From: Orobanche coerulescens
Taxonomy: Eukaryota; Streptophyta; Magnoliopsida; Lamiales; Orobanchaceae
DNA: 64,000 nt
NCBI GenBank assembly: GCA_033398695.1
Contig: CM065812.1
Span: 142,296,858-142,360,857, forward strand
Direction of reading: 5' to 3'
Shown: one piece after another, positions 46,180 through 57,037 of the stretch
How positions within the stretch are numbered: position 1 is the first letter of the stretch
How the letters are laid out: every line of letters begins with the position of its first letter
Position numbers and translations under genes: made by a program
Notes under the pieces: generated by a model
Database searches by the model: none
Seen by the model: the letters and a program-made list of their open reading frames with translations, nothing else
Told to the model about the DNA's origin: nothing

Positions 46180-46757
46180 ATCGAATCCTCCTTCCTTAGG
46201 ATACCATAATTCTGCACTGATTGTTCCTTTGACATACTTAATGATTCATTTGGTTGTGGTGAAGTATGACTTTTAAGTGTTACCTGATATCGAGCACACA
46301 CTCATACAACAAACTGGATACCAGGCTTCTTGGATGTTAGGTACAGGAGTGAACCTATAAGCTTCCTCTAGAGAGATTGATCAACTGGATTTCCAGCTTC
46401 ATAATCACTTATTTGTGTGGAAGTGCTCATGGGGGTAGATGATGACTTTGACATGTTCATCCCGAATTTTTATTTAGCAGCTCCTTACTGTATTTCTCCT
46501 GGTTGATGAATATACATATAGGTCGTTGTTTAACCTGCAACCCTAAGAAATAGCTAAGTTCTCCATCATACTCATTTCAAATTTACATTGCATGAGATGA
46601 GAGCTTTTACACAGATTAGGGTTAGTTGAACCAGAAATAATATCGTCGACATAGATTTGTACCATAAGGAGATCATCACCTTTTTTTGAAGATGGTTTTG
46701 TCGACAACACCTTTCTCAAATCCTCTATTGATCAGATATAGCGATAGGGTTTCATAC
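46180..46757 (-). pseudogene. Copia RT C-terminal part of element I
   Basis: Frames on the minus strand include a palm region that would encode the YVDD box (near 46660, 'QIYVDDI' with Ser-Gly-Ser-Thr following) and 'LCKSSHLMQCKFEMSMMEN'. It is degraded by frameshifts and stops. The copy is cut at 46757 by a solo LTR and resumes at 48058. Confidence 0.75.
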
Positions 46758-47504
46758 TGTTGGAACATTTTATTCCATACAAATATATTAATAGATTTTG
46801 ATAATGTATTGATGTTCAAAGAAAAAAAATAATTAGACAGCAACAGGCGAAGACTCAAGAGCCGGACAAAAGTTCAAGAGAAAAGCAGAATGAAAATAAA
46901 AAGGAAAGAAAAGAAAGGAAAAAGAAAAATGGTAATCATGAATATAATGAAATGATTAAAGCAAAAGAGGAAGAAAATTGGTAAAGTAAAAGTTGATGGA
47001 ATGATTATTCCAAATAGACATTTTTGACGTGATAACAAACTCTACGGAGGATACACAACGAACCAGAAGTAATAAAAGATACGAAGTTAATGTATGCAAC
47101 GTTACAACATTAACTTACATAACACTATGACGATTGGAAATACGAAATATCAGCTAGTTGGAGGATTCTTGAACGTCAAGTGATACAAGATGCACGCTAA
47201 GGGACAAACCTAATATATGCAATCTACAAGATTAATGTACGTTAATGCATGATATTAACGGCCGCAATGATGTTCAAATTCAAATAATCAATCCATTGAA
47301 TTGATTCTAGAAGGTCAAATTGATAAAACGTCCATCAAACATACGTAAAGGAAGAATCATAGCTACTGGACAACACGAGACAGATGATAACATTCGTGAC
47401 AATGCAAGGTTAACATACGCAACAGAGCTTAACACATTCTAAGTGTACATCATAGCGCATGCTATGAAAGGAACATGCAGCAACGACTTTTTAGCCGTTG
47501 GAGA

Positions 47505-47513
47505 CTATAAATA
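47505..47513 (+). promoter_or_regulatory. TATA box of solo copia LTR
   Basis: GAGACTATAAATACCACTTC is a canonical context, about 50 bp after CATAGCGCATGCTATG. Confidence 0.7.
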
Positions 47514-47768
47514 CCACTTCATTTGGTATTCAACACACAACAACTTCAAGAATAATTCCAATGCATCTGAGATACTTGTATACTTCATTGTTGTTGTAAT
47601 TGAGCTTAACTGATAAGAGTTTGAGTGTTTGATTCACTCATCTATAAATGATAGAAAAGAAAGGATTATAGATTTGATTCAGTATTATTATGATCGTGGA
47701 TTCGGCATTATTAAAATCATAATCTAAATCCAGTGAGGTTTTTCTAGTACCGATAGAAAGCTAGAAAT

Positions 47769-47905
47769 GGTTTATCTTGGACCTATCGAAGATAATATTG
47801 TAAAGATTTATCTTGGACTGATAAAAGACACGATTGTAATGGTTTACCTTAGACCGGTCGAAGACAATGCGGAAAGGTTTATCTTGAACCTATAGAAAAA
47901 GATAA
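47769..47905 (+). repeat. 36-bp tandem repeat in solo copia LTR
   Basis: GGTTTATCTTGGACC-type units begin at 47769, 47805, 47841 and 47876 (35-36 bp). Each carries TATCGAAGATAAT or a variant. The unit is a multiple of three and the ATG frame stays open across it, but this is LTR sequence after the TATA box. Confidence 0.75.
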
Positions 47906-48057
47906 CGAATGAGAGAGGACGTAGGAAAGTTGCTGGACCTCTATAAATCTCTGTGTAATTTATTTTCCGCACTTATCTATCGCTTTCGCCAAAAAAGAGT
48001 TCATTACTCTTCACCGCACTATTCAATCTCCCTTCTAGTGGCGGTACCAACCCAACA

Positions 48058-48700
48058 CATACCATGCCCTAGGTGCTTGATTAAGACCATGCAGTGCTTT
48101 CCTTAGCCTGTATACAAGATCTCCTCCCTCTGGATTGGCAAACCCTGGTGGTTGTTCAACATATACTTCTTCAGCTAGGTCTCCATTTAGAAATAAGCTT
48201 TTACATCTATTTGATACACGATAAAGTTCTTATGAGCCGCAAAATCTAAAGTATGGTATAACTTCTAGTCTGGCTACATGAGCAAATGTTTCATCATAGT
48301 CTATGCATTCTTCTTGTCTATAGCCTTAGGCAACTAGTCTGGACTTGTTTCTTTATTACAAGGCTATTCTCGTCCTTCTCGTTTCGAAATACCCATTTGG
48401 TTCCAGTTACAGCTTGATGGGTTGGTCTGGGAACTGGGTACCAAACATTATTCCTTTAGAAATCATTGAGCTCTTCTTCCATAGATGATATTCAGTGCGA
48501 ATTATTGAGAGCTATATTGGTCGAGACAAGTTGAGACTATGCTAAAAATACAGCTAATGTGCACATGGCAAGTCTCCTAAGTTCATCTTTGAATTTCCAT
48601 ACAGGAATGAAGACTATTCAGAGCCAGATTTTGTATCCTCTTGTGCACAGAATACAGTTCCTTGTGTACTCTGTATTCTTCTTCTAGTAGAAACACCAAC
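48058..48700 (-). pseudogene. Copia RT N-terminal part of element I
   Basis: The minus strand from about 48490 encodes 'EEELNDF' (stop) 'RNNVWYPVPRPTHQAVTGTK' and 'WVFRNEKDE', the usual N-terminal copia RT motifs, then a degraded 'ARLVAKGY'-like and 'DVKSLFLNGDLAEEVYVEQP' region down to the solo LTR. Frameshifts are frequent. It continues into 46757 after removal of the solo LTR. Confidence 0.8.
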
Positions 48701-49760
48701 ATCAATATCACCAATTATTAACTCCTTAGGGTGATCTCTTAACCACCTCCAATCGGGTTCTAGTTCAGCATCCCATGATGTGTATTGTTGAGCTATAGGT
48801 TCAGCTTCAGCTTCCATAATATTAGCTTCGACTATTTTTTCTGTTCTTACAGCAGCGAGATTGATCTCTAGATTGACAACAAGGTCTTCTTGAGGCTGTG
48901 GGATTTCCTCAAGAGATAAAGTTTGTATGGATTGGGTTAGGTTGCCTATTCATGTAGGATCGCAATGGGGTTCACCGAAGACCACAAACGGATTCCTTTA
49001 TTGTCATTTTCCTTAGTTGAAAATCCTAAATGCCTTGATGACATAGGAGTATCCAACAAATATACCCTCATCGGATTTCTCATCAAATGCCTTGAGCTGA
49101 TCCTTCCCATTGTTAAGAATGTAACACCTGCATCCAAAAATATAAATGTATATAACCGTAGGATTTTTATTATTCCATACATCATGTGCGATTTTGTTGT
49201 AGTGCTTGTTGATGATACAGTGGTTTTGTGTATAGCATGTTGTATTTTTTGCTTCTCCCCAAGAATGTTATGGCAACTTTCTTGTGGATATCATTGTTCC
49301 TCTTACCTTCTTTAGCGTCCTGTTCTCTCACTCTGCAACACCATTTTGTCGAGGAGTTTGGGCTGCTGAGCATTCATGCTGTATGCCATTGACCATACAG
49401 TACTGCTCAATGAAGCGATTCGTGAATTATGCGCCTCTGTCGGACCGAATGGTTACTATACTCAACCCTTTCTCATTTTGAAGCTTTTTGAGGTGCTCCG
49501 TCAGCTTTGTGGTTGTCTCTTTCTTCTTTCTCCGGAATATGGTCCATGAGTACCTGGAGAAATCATAAACGATAACAAGACAGTACATCCTATCTCCTAG
49601 TCTGGCAGGGTCTACAAGACAATAAATATCCATATAGATTAAGTCAGGACCCTGTGGGTTGATAGATAAGATTTTCTCTTCAGATATGACTTGACTTGCT
49701 TGCCTTTCTGACAGGGTCCGCAGACGTTATTCTTAGGAAATGAAACAGCGAGCAAACCTA
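48701..49760 (-). pseudogene. Copia integrase of element I
   Basis: From about 49830 down: 'SWLWQKRMSHINVKTIKKLA' (H-x-N of the pre-integrase domain), 'NNVCGPCQKGKQVKS' (C-x2-C), then 'MDIYCLVDPARLGDRMYCLV', 'IVYDFSRYSWTIFRRKKKE' and 'LSIVTIRSDRGA' with the second catalytic Asp. The Glu region and C-terminal part (49420-48950) are spread over several frames. It would insert element cDNA; disabled by frameshifts and a stop after the zinc region. Confidence 0.85.
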
Positions 49761-50039
49761 TGACCATTCCCTGTAGGGCCAATTTCTTGATGGTCTTGAC
49801 GTTGATGTGAGACATCCTTTTCTGCCATAGCCAGCTTTGATCTGCAGTGCCTTTGGCAATAAAACAAGGAATTACAGCACTAGTGGGTTTTCAGTCAGTA
49901 ATATACATGTTACTCCACCAGCTTTCTGTAAGGACGGTCTGTCTGGTCTATATGTCCTTCACCCTACAATGCTCTACATAGAATTTGACAGAGAACTATT
50001 TATCACAGAACTGGTTAATACTAAGAAGATTGTATTGTA

Positions 50040-50250
50040 GTCATTTTACGTAGGCTAAGTCGGTGAACTTGAATTTCCCTACAAGCAGGATTCCGTTCCC
50101 TCTCATTCTTCCTTTACATTTGTCACTGATCGCACTTTTGGACCACGATCTTCTACATAATATGTTAGTTTGGTGATCTCTCCTGTCATGTGGCGAGAAC
50201 ATCCGCTGTCGAAGTACCAGATGTCCTTCTCCTTGATATCCTGTAATCAA
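50040..50250 (-). pseudogene. Copia protease of element I
   Basis: The minus strand near 50235-50190 encodes 'WYFDSGCSRHMTGE', the copia protease active site (D-S-G) with its usual C-S-R-H-M-T-G context. A frameshift follows and the reading resumes as 'KSAISDKCKGRMRGNGILLV'. 49830-50040 continues the linker to integrase. Confidence 0.87.
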
Positions 50251-51600
50251 AAGTTAAGTAGATTTAGGTCCCCTTTGATCTTTGGGTACTTTATTGTTAG
50301 TGCCTTTAGGTACCCATATTTTCCTGACAGTAATGGATTTGTTGTAGGTTGTGTTAGATCTTCTTTTGTGATATTTACATGGGGGAGGCTCGTACTCACT
50401 GTAAGCATTGTTACCATGCATGTAAAACTTAGATTTTTTGCCCCAGTATGGTTCTTGTCTAGGAGGAGGAGCTGTATTTGTCTACCTTCTAGATTGGTTT
50501 CTGGGTTTCCATTTGAAATTCCAGACCTGATGTTGGTAGAGCTGGGCGGCAGCTTCCTTACGAGAAAGATACCTGGGTTCCTGTACCAAATATTTAGGAG
50601 CATTATACTGTCTGTAGTACTAAGAAGCATGGTGTTGATGGTACTTGGGTATAGCGTTCCTTGTTTTCCGTTGATGATGTTGTCGGTATAATTGAGGAGC
50701 ATACTGTTGATTTTGAGCATATTTCCTTACATGCTTGGGAGGCTGTGCTTTCCACTACTTATGATAACAGCTAGGTTGTGGAATGGCAGCTTTTTGTATT
50801 TGAGAAGGGACAACCGCAGCCTTTCCTTTTTCTACGAGGTGCAGCCTTTTGAGCTTTCCTGGTTTTAGCAACTAGTTCCACACATTTGACAAATACCATA
50901 CTAGTTTTTGCCTATATTGGAGAACGAGTCGTATCACAAGCCACATTTGTCATGGACACGTTATCCAGTGCTTACAATGTCTTCCATCCTCCTAGATGAT
51001 TTCTCAAGTGATTTGAGGATGGTCTCGAGTTCTCGTTCTATTTTCTCGAGAAGCTGTATCTTAACTTCTAATTAAGAATACTCATTTGTCTTAAATTGAT
51101 TATGATATTTCATCTCATTTAGCTCAGTTGCAAGTTGACCCTACTGCTTTCGCCATCTTAAGACATATTTTCATAATTATTTTTCAGCAGGTCATTTTCA
51201 TCCTTCAGCTCTAGATTTGAGAGGGAGGGCTGTAAGTTTTCTTGTTTAAGCATCTCATGAGCTTTTTGAATGGTCCAAAACTCATTCATCATATTTTCAA
51301 AAGTATGTGATGCATTTAAAGGGTTAACTGAGGTTGATCTTACGTCAACATTGCTGTCATCATCATCCCATTCATTTGGCATAAAGCACATGTAAGATTT
51401 ATCTTCGATTTTGTCATCGGAGTCATTGTTGGTGACAGCCTGTAGGCATTCCTCTATTTTGATTGTTGTGGGCGTGGCTTATGATTCTCCGACCAGTGCC
51501 TTAAGCTTGTTTCTCCAAACACTTTTTTCCCATCCTTCTTCTATTGCTCAGCTTTGGCCAGCTTCTGTACTTTACAAAAGCTAGTGATTTGGATCTGAAT
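50251..51600 (-). pseudogene. Copia gag of element I, degraded
   Basis: Around 51391-51158 the minus strand encodes an acidic, coiled-coil-like stretch ('FENMMNEFWTIQKAHEMLKQ', 'LELKDENDLLKNNYENM') typical of the region after the copia gag core. Nearer protease is a Gln/His/Tyr-rich segment (50720-50500: 'QYAPQLYRQHHQRK', 'YYRQYNAPKYLVQEP') and a degenerate zinc knuckle ('PSCYHK' then stop). The N-terminal gag half is not recognisable. Confidence 0.65.
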
Positions 51601-51651
51601 CTGGTTAAAAATAAACTGATTCTTTATAGAATCAACCGCTCTGATATCACT

Positions 51652-52788
51652 TGTTGGACATAGTATACTTATCTTACCGCTTAGAATGGGGAGTTGAGTA
51701 ACCTGTAATTTTTTTCGAATTTGATTTGAGTAGAGGAAGTCTTAGACTAAGTTGTTGTAAGTACAACAACTTGACAATCTAATGTAGCTTGGTGCTTAGA
51801 GGGTTTTTAAAGCAAGTATACTAAATCATAGACAGTATGAAAATGATAAGAACAAAAAGTAAAAACGCACAAGTTTAATATTTTTCGAGGTAAACCCATC
51901 TATGTCCACAGTTTCTCCACACAGGAGTAGGAAGTTTATTAAAATCAAGGCGTACACGACTATATGATTCTAACTAAACCAGTCGTTGTATCGTTCACGC
52001 ATATTGATATAGCCAACTGTAGCTTGAGCCGTTTACACATATTGGCTGTAGGCTTCTTCGCCTTGCTTCTTCTCACACAGATTGAAGCTTCATCCTTGAA
52101 CTCTATTCTTCCCACACAAGTCAAAATAGCTTGAATTAGTCCACACAAGATTAAGGGTCTCAACAATAAGGTTATTGAAGTAACACGAGTGGAACATCGG
52201 TTGTAGGCTTTATAGGCTTCATTGTAGTTATGTTTTTGTCTATTGAAGACTTAGATATTTCTTCACTGAAGATATTCGCTGTATGCTTGATGAAATATAT
52301 TGCTCTTTGGATAATAAGTTCAAGTATGAGAGATTAGTAAGTCAGTTCTATATATCTTAGCAATGTCCTCTTGCTTGGGCTATTTATAACCTTGGAAATA
52401 AATCCATTGTAAATGTTGTCATTAACTAGTTGGTGAGATTTAGATAGGTCTGATTGGGGGATCCAGAATGCCTGAATTAAAGATGTTTCGACTGCATTAA
52501 ATGCTGTTTTGTCAGCATTAAAAGCTAATTTGAAATCGTGAATGCTTTGTGAATAAAGTAATGGTTTCCTCAAAACGGTTTAACTCTAAGTCTCAATCCT
52601 ATTGGATTATGTTTTACTTTTCCTAACTAAAACACCTACAACTTCTTTGCTGTAGCCAATAGTTCTTTTTGATGTACTCTCGAAGTTCTGTAGGATATAG
52701 ACTTCTTGTGTGTTGTCTGAAGTTCCGCTGTAGGGATAGGTTGTAGGGTGCATTTATCAAAATACTTGGGGTATTATTTTTTCCAACA
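51652..52788 (-). repeat. 5' LTR of element I
   Basis: It has TGTTGGACATAG...TTTTCCAACA ends on the plus strand, 1137 bp, bordered by the primer site. Minus-strand TATA box GGTTATAAATAGC at about 52380-52392. Confidence 0.87.
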
Positions 52789-53170
52789 ACTTTTGAATCA
52801 TTGGTTGTGGTTGGGACTGGTTATACCCATGTAGAAACGTAGTCTACAACAAGTAATGTATATTGAAACCCAAAAGTGATGAAAAAAGACCCATGAAAAC
52901 TGTATTCTAGACACCGAAGAGTTCAACTTCGATGGTGTTTGTCAAAGGCATTTCAGGTCGCATGGATATTCCTCCCATTCTCTGGCACCCATCGAATTTC
53001 AAGATGAATTTATGGCAATCCTTGTAGATCGAAGGAAAATAAAATCGACATTGCAAGATCTTTGCTAACATATGATTTGCCGGAATGACCTCCGCTAGGT
53101 GAAGTATGGCATTGCCAGATGATTTCTTCGTACTCGTCTTGATGTATGCATCGACTTATCACCGAATTTG
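52789..53170 (-). pseudogene. Athila-like Ty3/gypsy integrase remnant
   Basis: The minus strand encodes 'RRCIHQDEYEEIIWQCHTSP', 'SGGHSGKSYVSKDLAMSILF' (the H-C-H-G-G-H zinc region), then 'CHKFI'-like sequence, 'VFMG' and 'FQYTLLVVDYVSTWV' with 'PVPTTTND'. This order is that of Athila-lineage integrases (zinc-binding domain followed by the first part of the catalytic core). Several stops. It directly abuts the 5' LTR of element I, which probably inserted here. Confidence 0.72.
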
Positions 53171-53205
53171 CACACTGCTAAAAAGGTAAGGTTCACCCCA
53201 CATGT

Positions 53206-53442
53206 TTGGAAAGAGACATGAAAGAAGTTAAGAGTCGAGTCACGAGGTTAGAAGCAATGATAGAGAGCCTCTGTACCCACTTTGGGATAGCCTTTCCTCC
53301 TCGGACTTTAGATATCAACCTTGTTGTGCGGCGATTAGTACTCCTCAATAGGCGATCGGCATCACGATCAGAGAAGCCAATCATAGAAGACATGCTCGAG
53401 GCAAACACCCGAAAATCGGCACATACGGTGATCGTCTTTTGA
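53206..53442 (+). CDS. Small hypothetical ORF, coiled-coil-like N-terminus
   Basis: 78 residues from ATG at 53206. The first ~25 residues ('MKEVKSRVTRLEAMIESLC') look like a short coiled coil; the rest is basic and unrecognised. It lies between the Athila remnant and the LTR of J. It may be a retroelement gag fragment or chance. Confidence 0.25.
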   Translation: MERDMKEVKSRVTRLEAMIESLCTHFGIAFPPRTLDINLVVRRLVLLNRRSASRSEKPIIEDMLEANTRKSAHTVIVF

Positions 53443-54218
53443 TACCCAGCGATCGTTTTTTGATGACTAGCGATCGTCTTTTATGTCCATACCAGAGACG
53501 ATCGTCTCGTGCCACGTATGGATCCAACATCCGTCAAAGTCGTCGAAGACCGAATCTTGGACGGTGGCCCACATGCAGATCCACAAAGGGCGCCGACAGA
53601 TAGTACATTTGACCACAGGCTATCACCTACCTCACCTACCGACAAGGCCGCCGAAAGGTACAAAGTGGGTCCTCCCCGGACAGCGACACAAGACGCGTGC
53701 TGGCTTCCCATTGGTTCGCCCAGCTGGCCACCAGCAGCGACCGCGGACCTCAAGGGAACAGGCCCACGTGACGGGACGATCTGCCATCTTATTATAATAT
53801 AGAAAATGGTGGTCGCCCGCGATCGCCTGAGGAGTCCCAACTACCTTATCTCCTATAAATAGGGAACTCACTTCAGTGGCAAAACAAGAGACTTACAGGC
53901 AAATTAACGCCATTATACACACTTATCAAACATCCCAAGCAAGAACTCTCAGATCCATATATCTGGTTCTTCCGGCAATCTACACGCTCTACCGCTTAGA
54001 TAACTAGAAGTCTTTACACTCATTGTAATAGATTCTAACATTAATATTTGTACTCGACAGTATATTTATTAATAACATCTCGCGAGAGCATTCAAGCCCG
54101 GGATTAACAACCCCGGCAAATATTGTGTTATCTTTTTCTCACGGAAGTGTTCTCGCATTTGTTTGTTACTCGATCATTCCAACAATACTATCTTCGGATA
54201 TTATTTTGGGTAACAACA
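53430..54218 (+). repeat. 5' LTR of element J (left edge approximate)
   Basis: It ends TTTTGGGTAACAACA, two bases before the primer site. TATA box CTATAAATAGGG at 53854-53861. At 53430, 53451 and 53472 the unit GCGATCGTCTTTTGAT recurs at exactly 21 bp, followed by a 14-bp palindrome GAGACGATCGTCTC (53496-53509) and GCGATCGC near 53819, about 30 bp before the TATA box. Confidence 0.65.
53854..53861 (+). promoter_or_regulatory. TATA box of element J LTR
   Basis: TCTCCTATAAATAGGGAAC is a strong plant TATA context, within U3. Confidence 0.7.
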
Positions 54219-54220
54219 AT

Positions 54221-54235
54221 TGGCGCTAGAAGAAG
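54221..54235 (+). other. Primer binding site of element J
   Basis: TGGCGCTAGAAGAAG follows the LTR end after two bases. It begins with TGG, the complement of a tRNA CCA end; the specific tRNA cannot be fixed by eye. It is unlike the initiator-Met sites of the other elements. Confidence 0.65.
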
Positions 54236-54346
54236 GGGATCTAAACCTTCATTTTTATTCCTACCGTCTCGAAGAACACTCACTGTTCTCCGGGCATACA
54301 CTTGAAGAAACACTCACTGTTCTTCAATAGAAAAGCCTTCAGAAAA

Positions 54347-55471
54347 ATGACATCTGCAACGACATCCAAGAGAGCCACCCTAAGATCCGCCGGAAATCTC
54401 GTTCCGGCCCGATCAATCCCACCACGGCAAGGCGACCGTGGCGACGCTAGGCTCACTCCCGCCCCGAGGGACGGTTCTAGCCTCTCACTCGATCGGGCCT
54501 GCATCATGGAATGATTGAGGAGGCTATAGCCATCCTCAGGGAGCGACAGAAGGCCTACGACTCGCCCACCATCACTCCATAGGCCATCCGCCGGGCAGGC
54601 AAACGGAAGCTTAAGGGGATCTATGTTGAGAAATCGACATAAAGCCCCGAGCCGCAGGAGAAGGCTCTCGTGAGGCGGGACGATTCCGTCTTCAGCCGCC
54701 TAGGGAGCGATCCCTCATGGCGACCCGGGCACTCAGGCCCCAGCCGGGAGACATCGGAATCCGAATCCTTTACCAGGAGTTCGGCATATCCGACTCCCAG
54801 GAGACAAGTCGGTCAGCGAGCCCCTGCTGGCCCAAGGAAAGAACCCACTGGCAGGGAGCTCGTCATTCACCATGGGGCTAGGGGATCAGTACACGATCGC
54901 CTTGGTTCGCGCTCTGAGAGCCAATCGGCGAGCAGTCAGGCGACGGCGATGGTCGCCATGCAACGCTAGCTCGACGAGATGAAGGCGCTCCTGGAAATTG
55001 GGGCAGGCGCCAGGAGATCGATCATTGGATCAAGCGAACCACTCACGACTCAGATCGAGCTCGCCCCAGTCCAACCAATGATCAATCCCCCACAAACACC
55101 TCTATATGAGGGAGATCGGATCCGGAAACCCACTCGAGCAAATTCCGGATCTACATGACCGGATGCGGAGCATCATATGCGACCAAGTGTCGAATGTTCC
55201 CTTTAACACTGGGCGACCTCGCCCATAGGTGGTACATCTCACTACCACCTCGCTCAATCAACTGCTTTGAGAAGCTGGCAAAAGACTTCACGTCGTACTT
55301 CGCCGCCAAATTCGCTCGCCCTGAAGGCTCCCACTGCATGATGAAAATCAGGCAGGGGAAGGAGATGAAGATTACATCGATCGGGTAGACGAGATAGTCC
55401 TCACCGGCGAGCCCATCAGCGACGAGCTCTCTCTCCACTCAGTCCTGAGCGGGTTCCACGGACGCTCGCCC
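54347..55471 (+). pseudogene. gag of element J, N-terminal and core
   Basis: The start is ATG at 54347 ('MTSATTSKRATLRSAGN'), followed by a basic Pro/Arg/Ser-rich region. The Retrotrans_gag core follows at 55151-55388: 'YATKCRMFPLTLGDLAHRWY', 'SLPPRSINCFEKLAKDFTSY' and 'FAAKFARPEGSHCMMKIRQG'. Stops appear near 54512 and 54967 (TAG, Gln expected), and a frameshift at ~55385 separates the core from 'VDEIVLTGEPISDELSLHSV'. It would form the particle shell. Confidence 0.82.
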
Positions 55472-57037
55472 ATGTTCAGGCACCTCACAAAGGATATCCC
55501 CCTGACCTACTCGGTCTTCCGTGTCAGAGTCGCCGACTTCTTGGCCAGGCAGAGGATGCTCTCCCTCCGCTTAGACGAGGGACCATCCGAAGAAGGAAAG
55601 GCGCCATCCCATGTCGAGAAGAAGGCGGTCGCCAAGCCCAGAAAGGTGGTCGCCAAGCCGCCTGGCGAGTTCAAAGCCTTCGAGGATGTAGAGGTCCACC
55701 TTCTTCACAACCTCAACTTATCTCCGGCCCACATCTTCAACGCAATCAAGGGTCGCGAGTGGCTCTCCAAACCAAAGCCGATAAGGGACCACGGTCATCT
55801 AGACCGTAGCAAATTCTGTGCCTACCACAAGAGTCCCAGCCACAACACCAATCAATGCTGCGACCTCCCCAGACAACTCTGGCGACTGTTTGAGGAAGGC
55901 AAACTGGACAACTTGGTCACCAAGCCAGAACCTAGGACGGAAAGGACCGGAGGGTGCGAGCGCCGACAAAGCGAAAGAACTCCTCCCAATCCGGTCGCCA
56001 GAATCGAGCATGAGCTGGAGTACTCTGATGAGTCGATCCCTCCGATCAACCCTGGCGGTCGGATCAACATGCATCAAGCAGGAGATGAAAACCTCAGGGG
56101 CCTTTCCCCGGTTTCCACCATGTCAAACAGGAAGCGAAAGGCCGAGCTGAGGGCATTCGCTGGGGTCCACACCGTGGTACCTCCAGAGCCGACCATTTCT
56201 AAAGACGCACTCATCACCTTATCCAACAAAGACAGGGAGGGAGTGAAATGCCCCAAAGAGGATGCACTGGTGATCTCCGCCTGTATCCTTGGGAAGACGG
56301 TCGATCGCATGCTGGTCGACAATGGGAGTTTCTGCAACATCAAATTCAAATCCGCCCTAGACCAACTCGGCAACTTAACCAAATTCATCAAGCCGTTCGA
56401 CACCGTGCTCCAAGGGTTCGGCGACAACACAGTCCAAGCCTACGGAAATATCAAGCTCTCTGTCGAGCTAATATGCTTTTACGATCCCAAGGTTAGGATT
56501 ACTAGGTACCTAAACTTTGTAATCATAGATAGGCCCAGCATCTATAATGGGTTCCTAGGTCGCCCCTTTCTAGAAACTTTTGAGGCGGTCGCCTCGTCTT
56601 TCTTTTACTGTATCAAATTCCCCACTGCTGATGGGACGGTCGGTACTGTAAAAGGAGATCAGCTAATGGCAAAAAGATGTTTGAATTACTCCTATGTTGT
56701 TACTTCTTTCAATACTGCCCATGCTATGTATAACATTGAAGCGATCGACGATCAATCCATAGAGATCGATGAGACGAGCGCATCATACCAACCCGACTCA
56801 GGGGACGCCATCTCGGTTTGGTTAACGGACGACATCGAGCCAAGGATCGGTTTCGAGCCAAGTCTCGACATCGATCCAAGAATCGAGTCCGGAAATCGTT
56901 CCAAACGAGAGGTGACCGTCCCCGTCGAAGAGTTGGAGAGTGTAACGATAGATCCGGCTCACCCAGAATGGGAAGTACAGGTTGGTGCGAGCATCGACCG
57001 CGAACTAAAAGGGGATCTGATCAATTTGCTACATTAG
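55472..57037 (+). pseudogene. Gag C-terminus and aspartic protease of element J
   Basis: A long open stretch (521 residues). It starts with the end of the gag core ('PMFRHLTKDIPLTYSVF'), then a Lys/Pro linker, a Cys/His cluster 'KFCAYHKSPSHNTNQCCDLP' typical of Tat gag ends, and protease at about residues 260-400: 'DRMLVDNGSFCNIKF' (catalytic Asp followed by Asn where Gly/Thr is usual), 'FIKPFDTVLQGFG' and 'NFVIIDRPSIYNGFLGRPFL'. It ends at TAG (57035-57037), which is in frame with RT. Confidence 0.85.

Larger units (their letters stand above)
46758..48057 (+). mobile_element. Solo copia-type LTR inserted in RT of element I
   Basis: Starts TGTTGGAACATTTT and ends ACCAACCCAACA, with a perfect CATAC duplication at 46753-46757 and 48058-48062. 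A TATA box on the plus strand (ACTATAAATACC, 47505-47513) gives the orientation. No internal coding. It contains a 36-bp tandem repeat and a TAGCGCATGCTA unit ~50 bp before the TATA box. Confidence 0.9.
44749..52788 (-). mobile_element. Element I: Ty1/copia retrotransposon, 3' LTR truncated
   Basis: In minus-strand order: 5' LTR (52788-51652), primer site TGATATCAGAGC (51649-51638), gag, protease, integrase, RT, RNase H and a partial 3' LTR (45234-44749). The gene order protease-integrase-RT-RNase H is diagnostic of Ty1/copia. It is heavily degraded by frameshifts. Its RT is interrupted by a plus-strand solo LTR (46758-48057). Confidence 0.87.

Noticed and set aside
47909..48106. Small ORF at the end of the solo copia LTR
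   Set aside because: It crosses the insertion boundary at 48057 into copia RT sequence of the opposite strand.
54280..54507. Minus-strand frame in the gag start of J
   Set aside because: Opposite strand of an Arg/Pro-rich gag; no independent signal.
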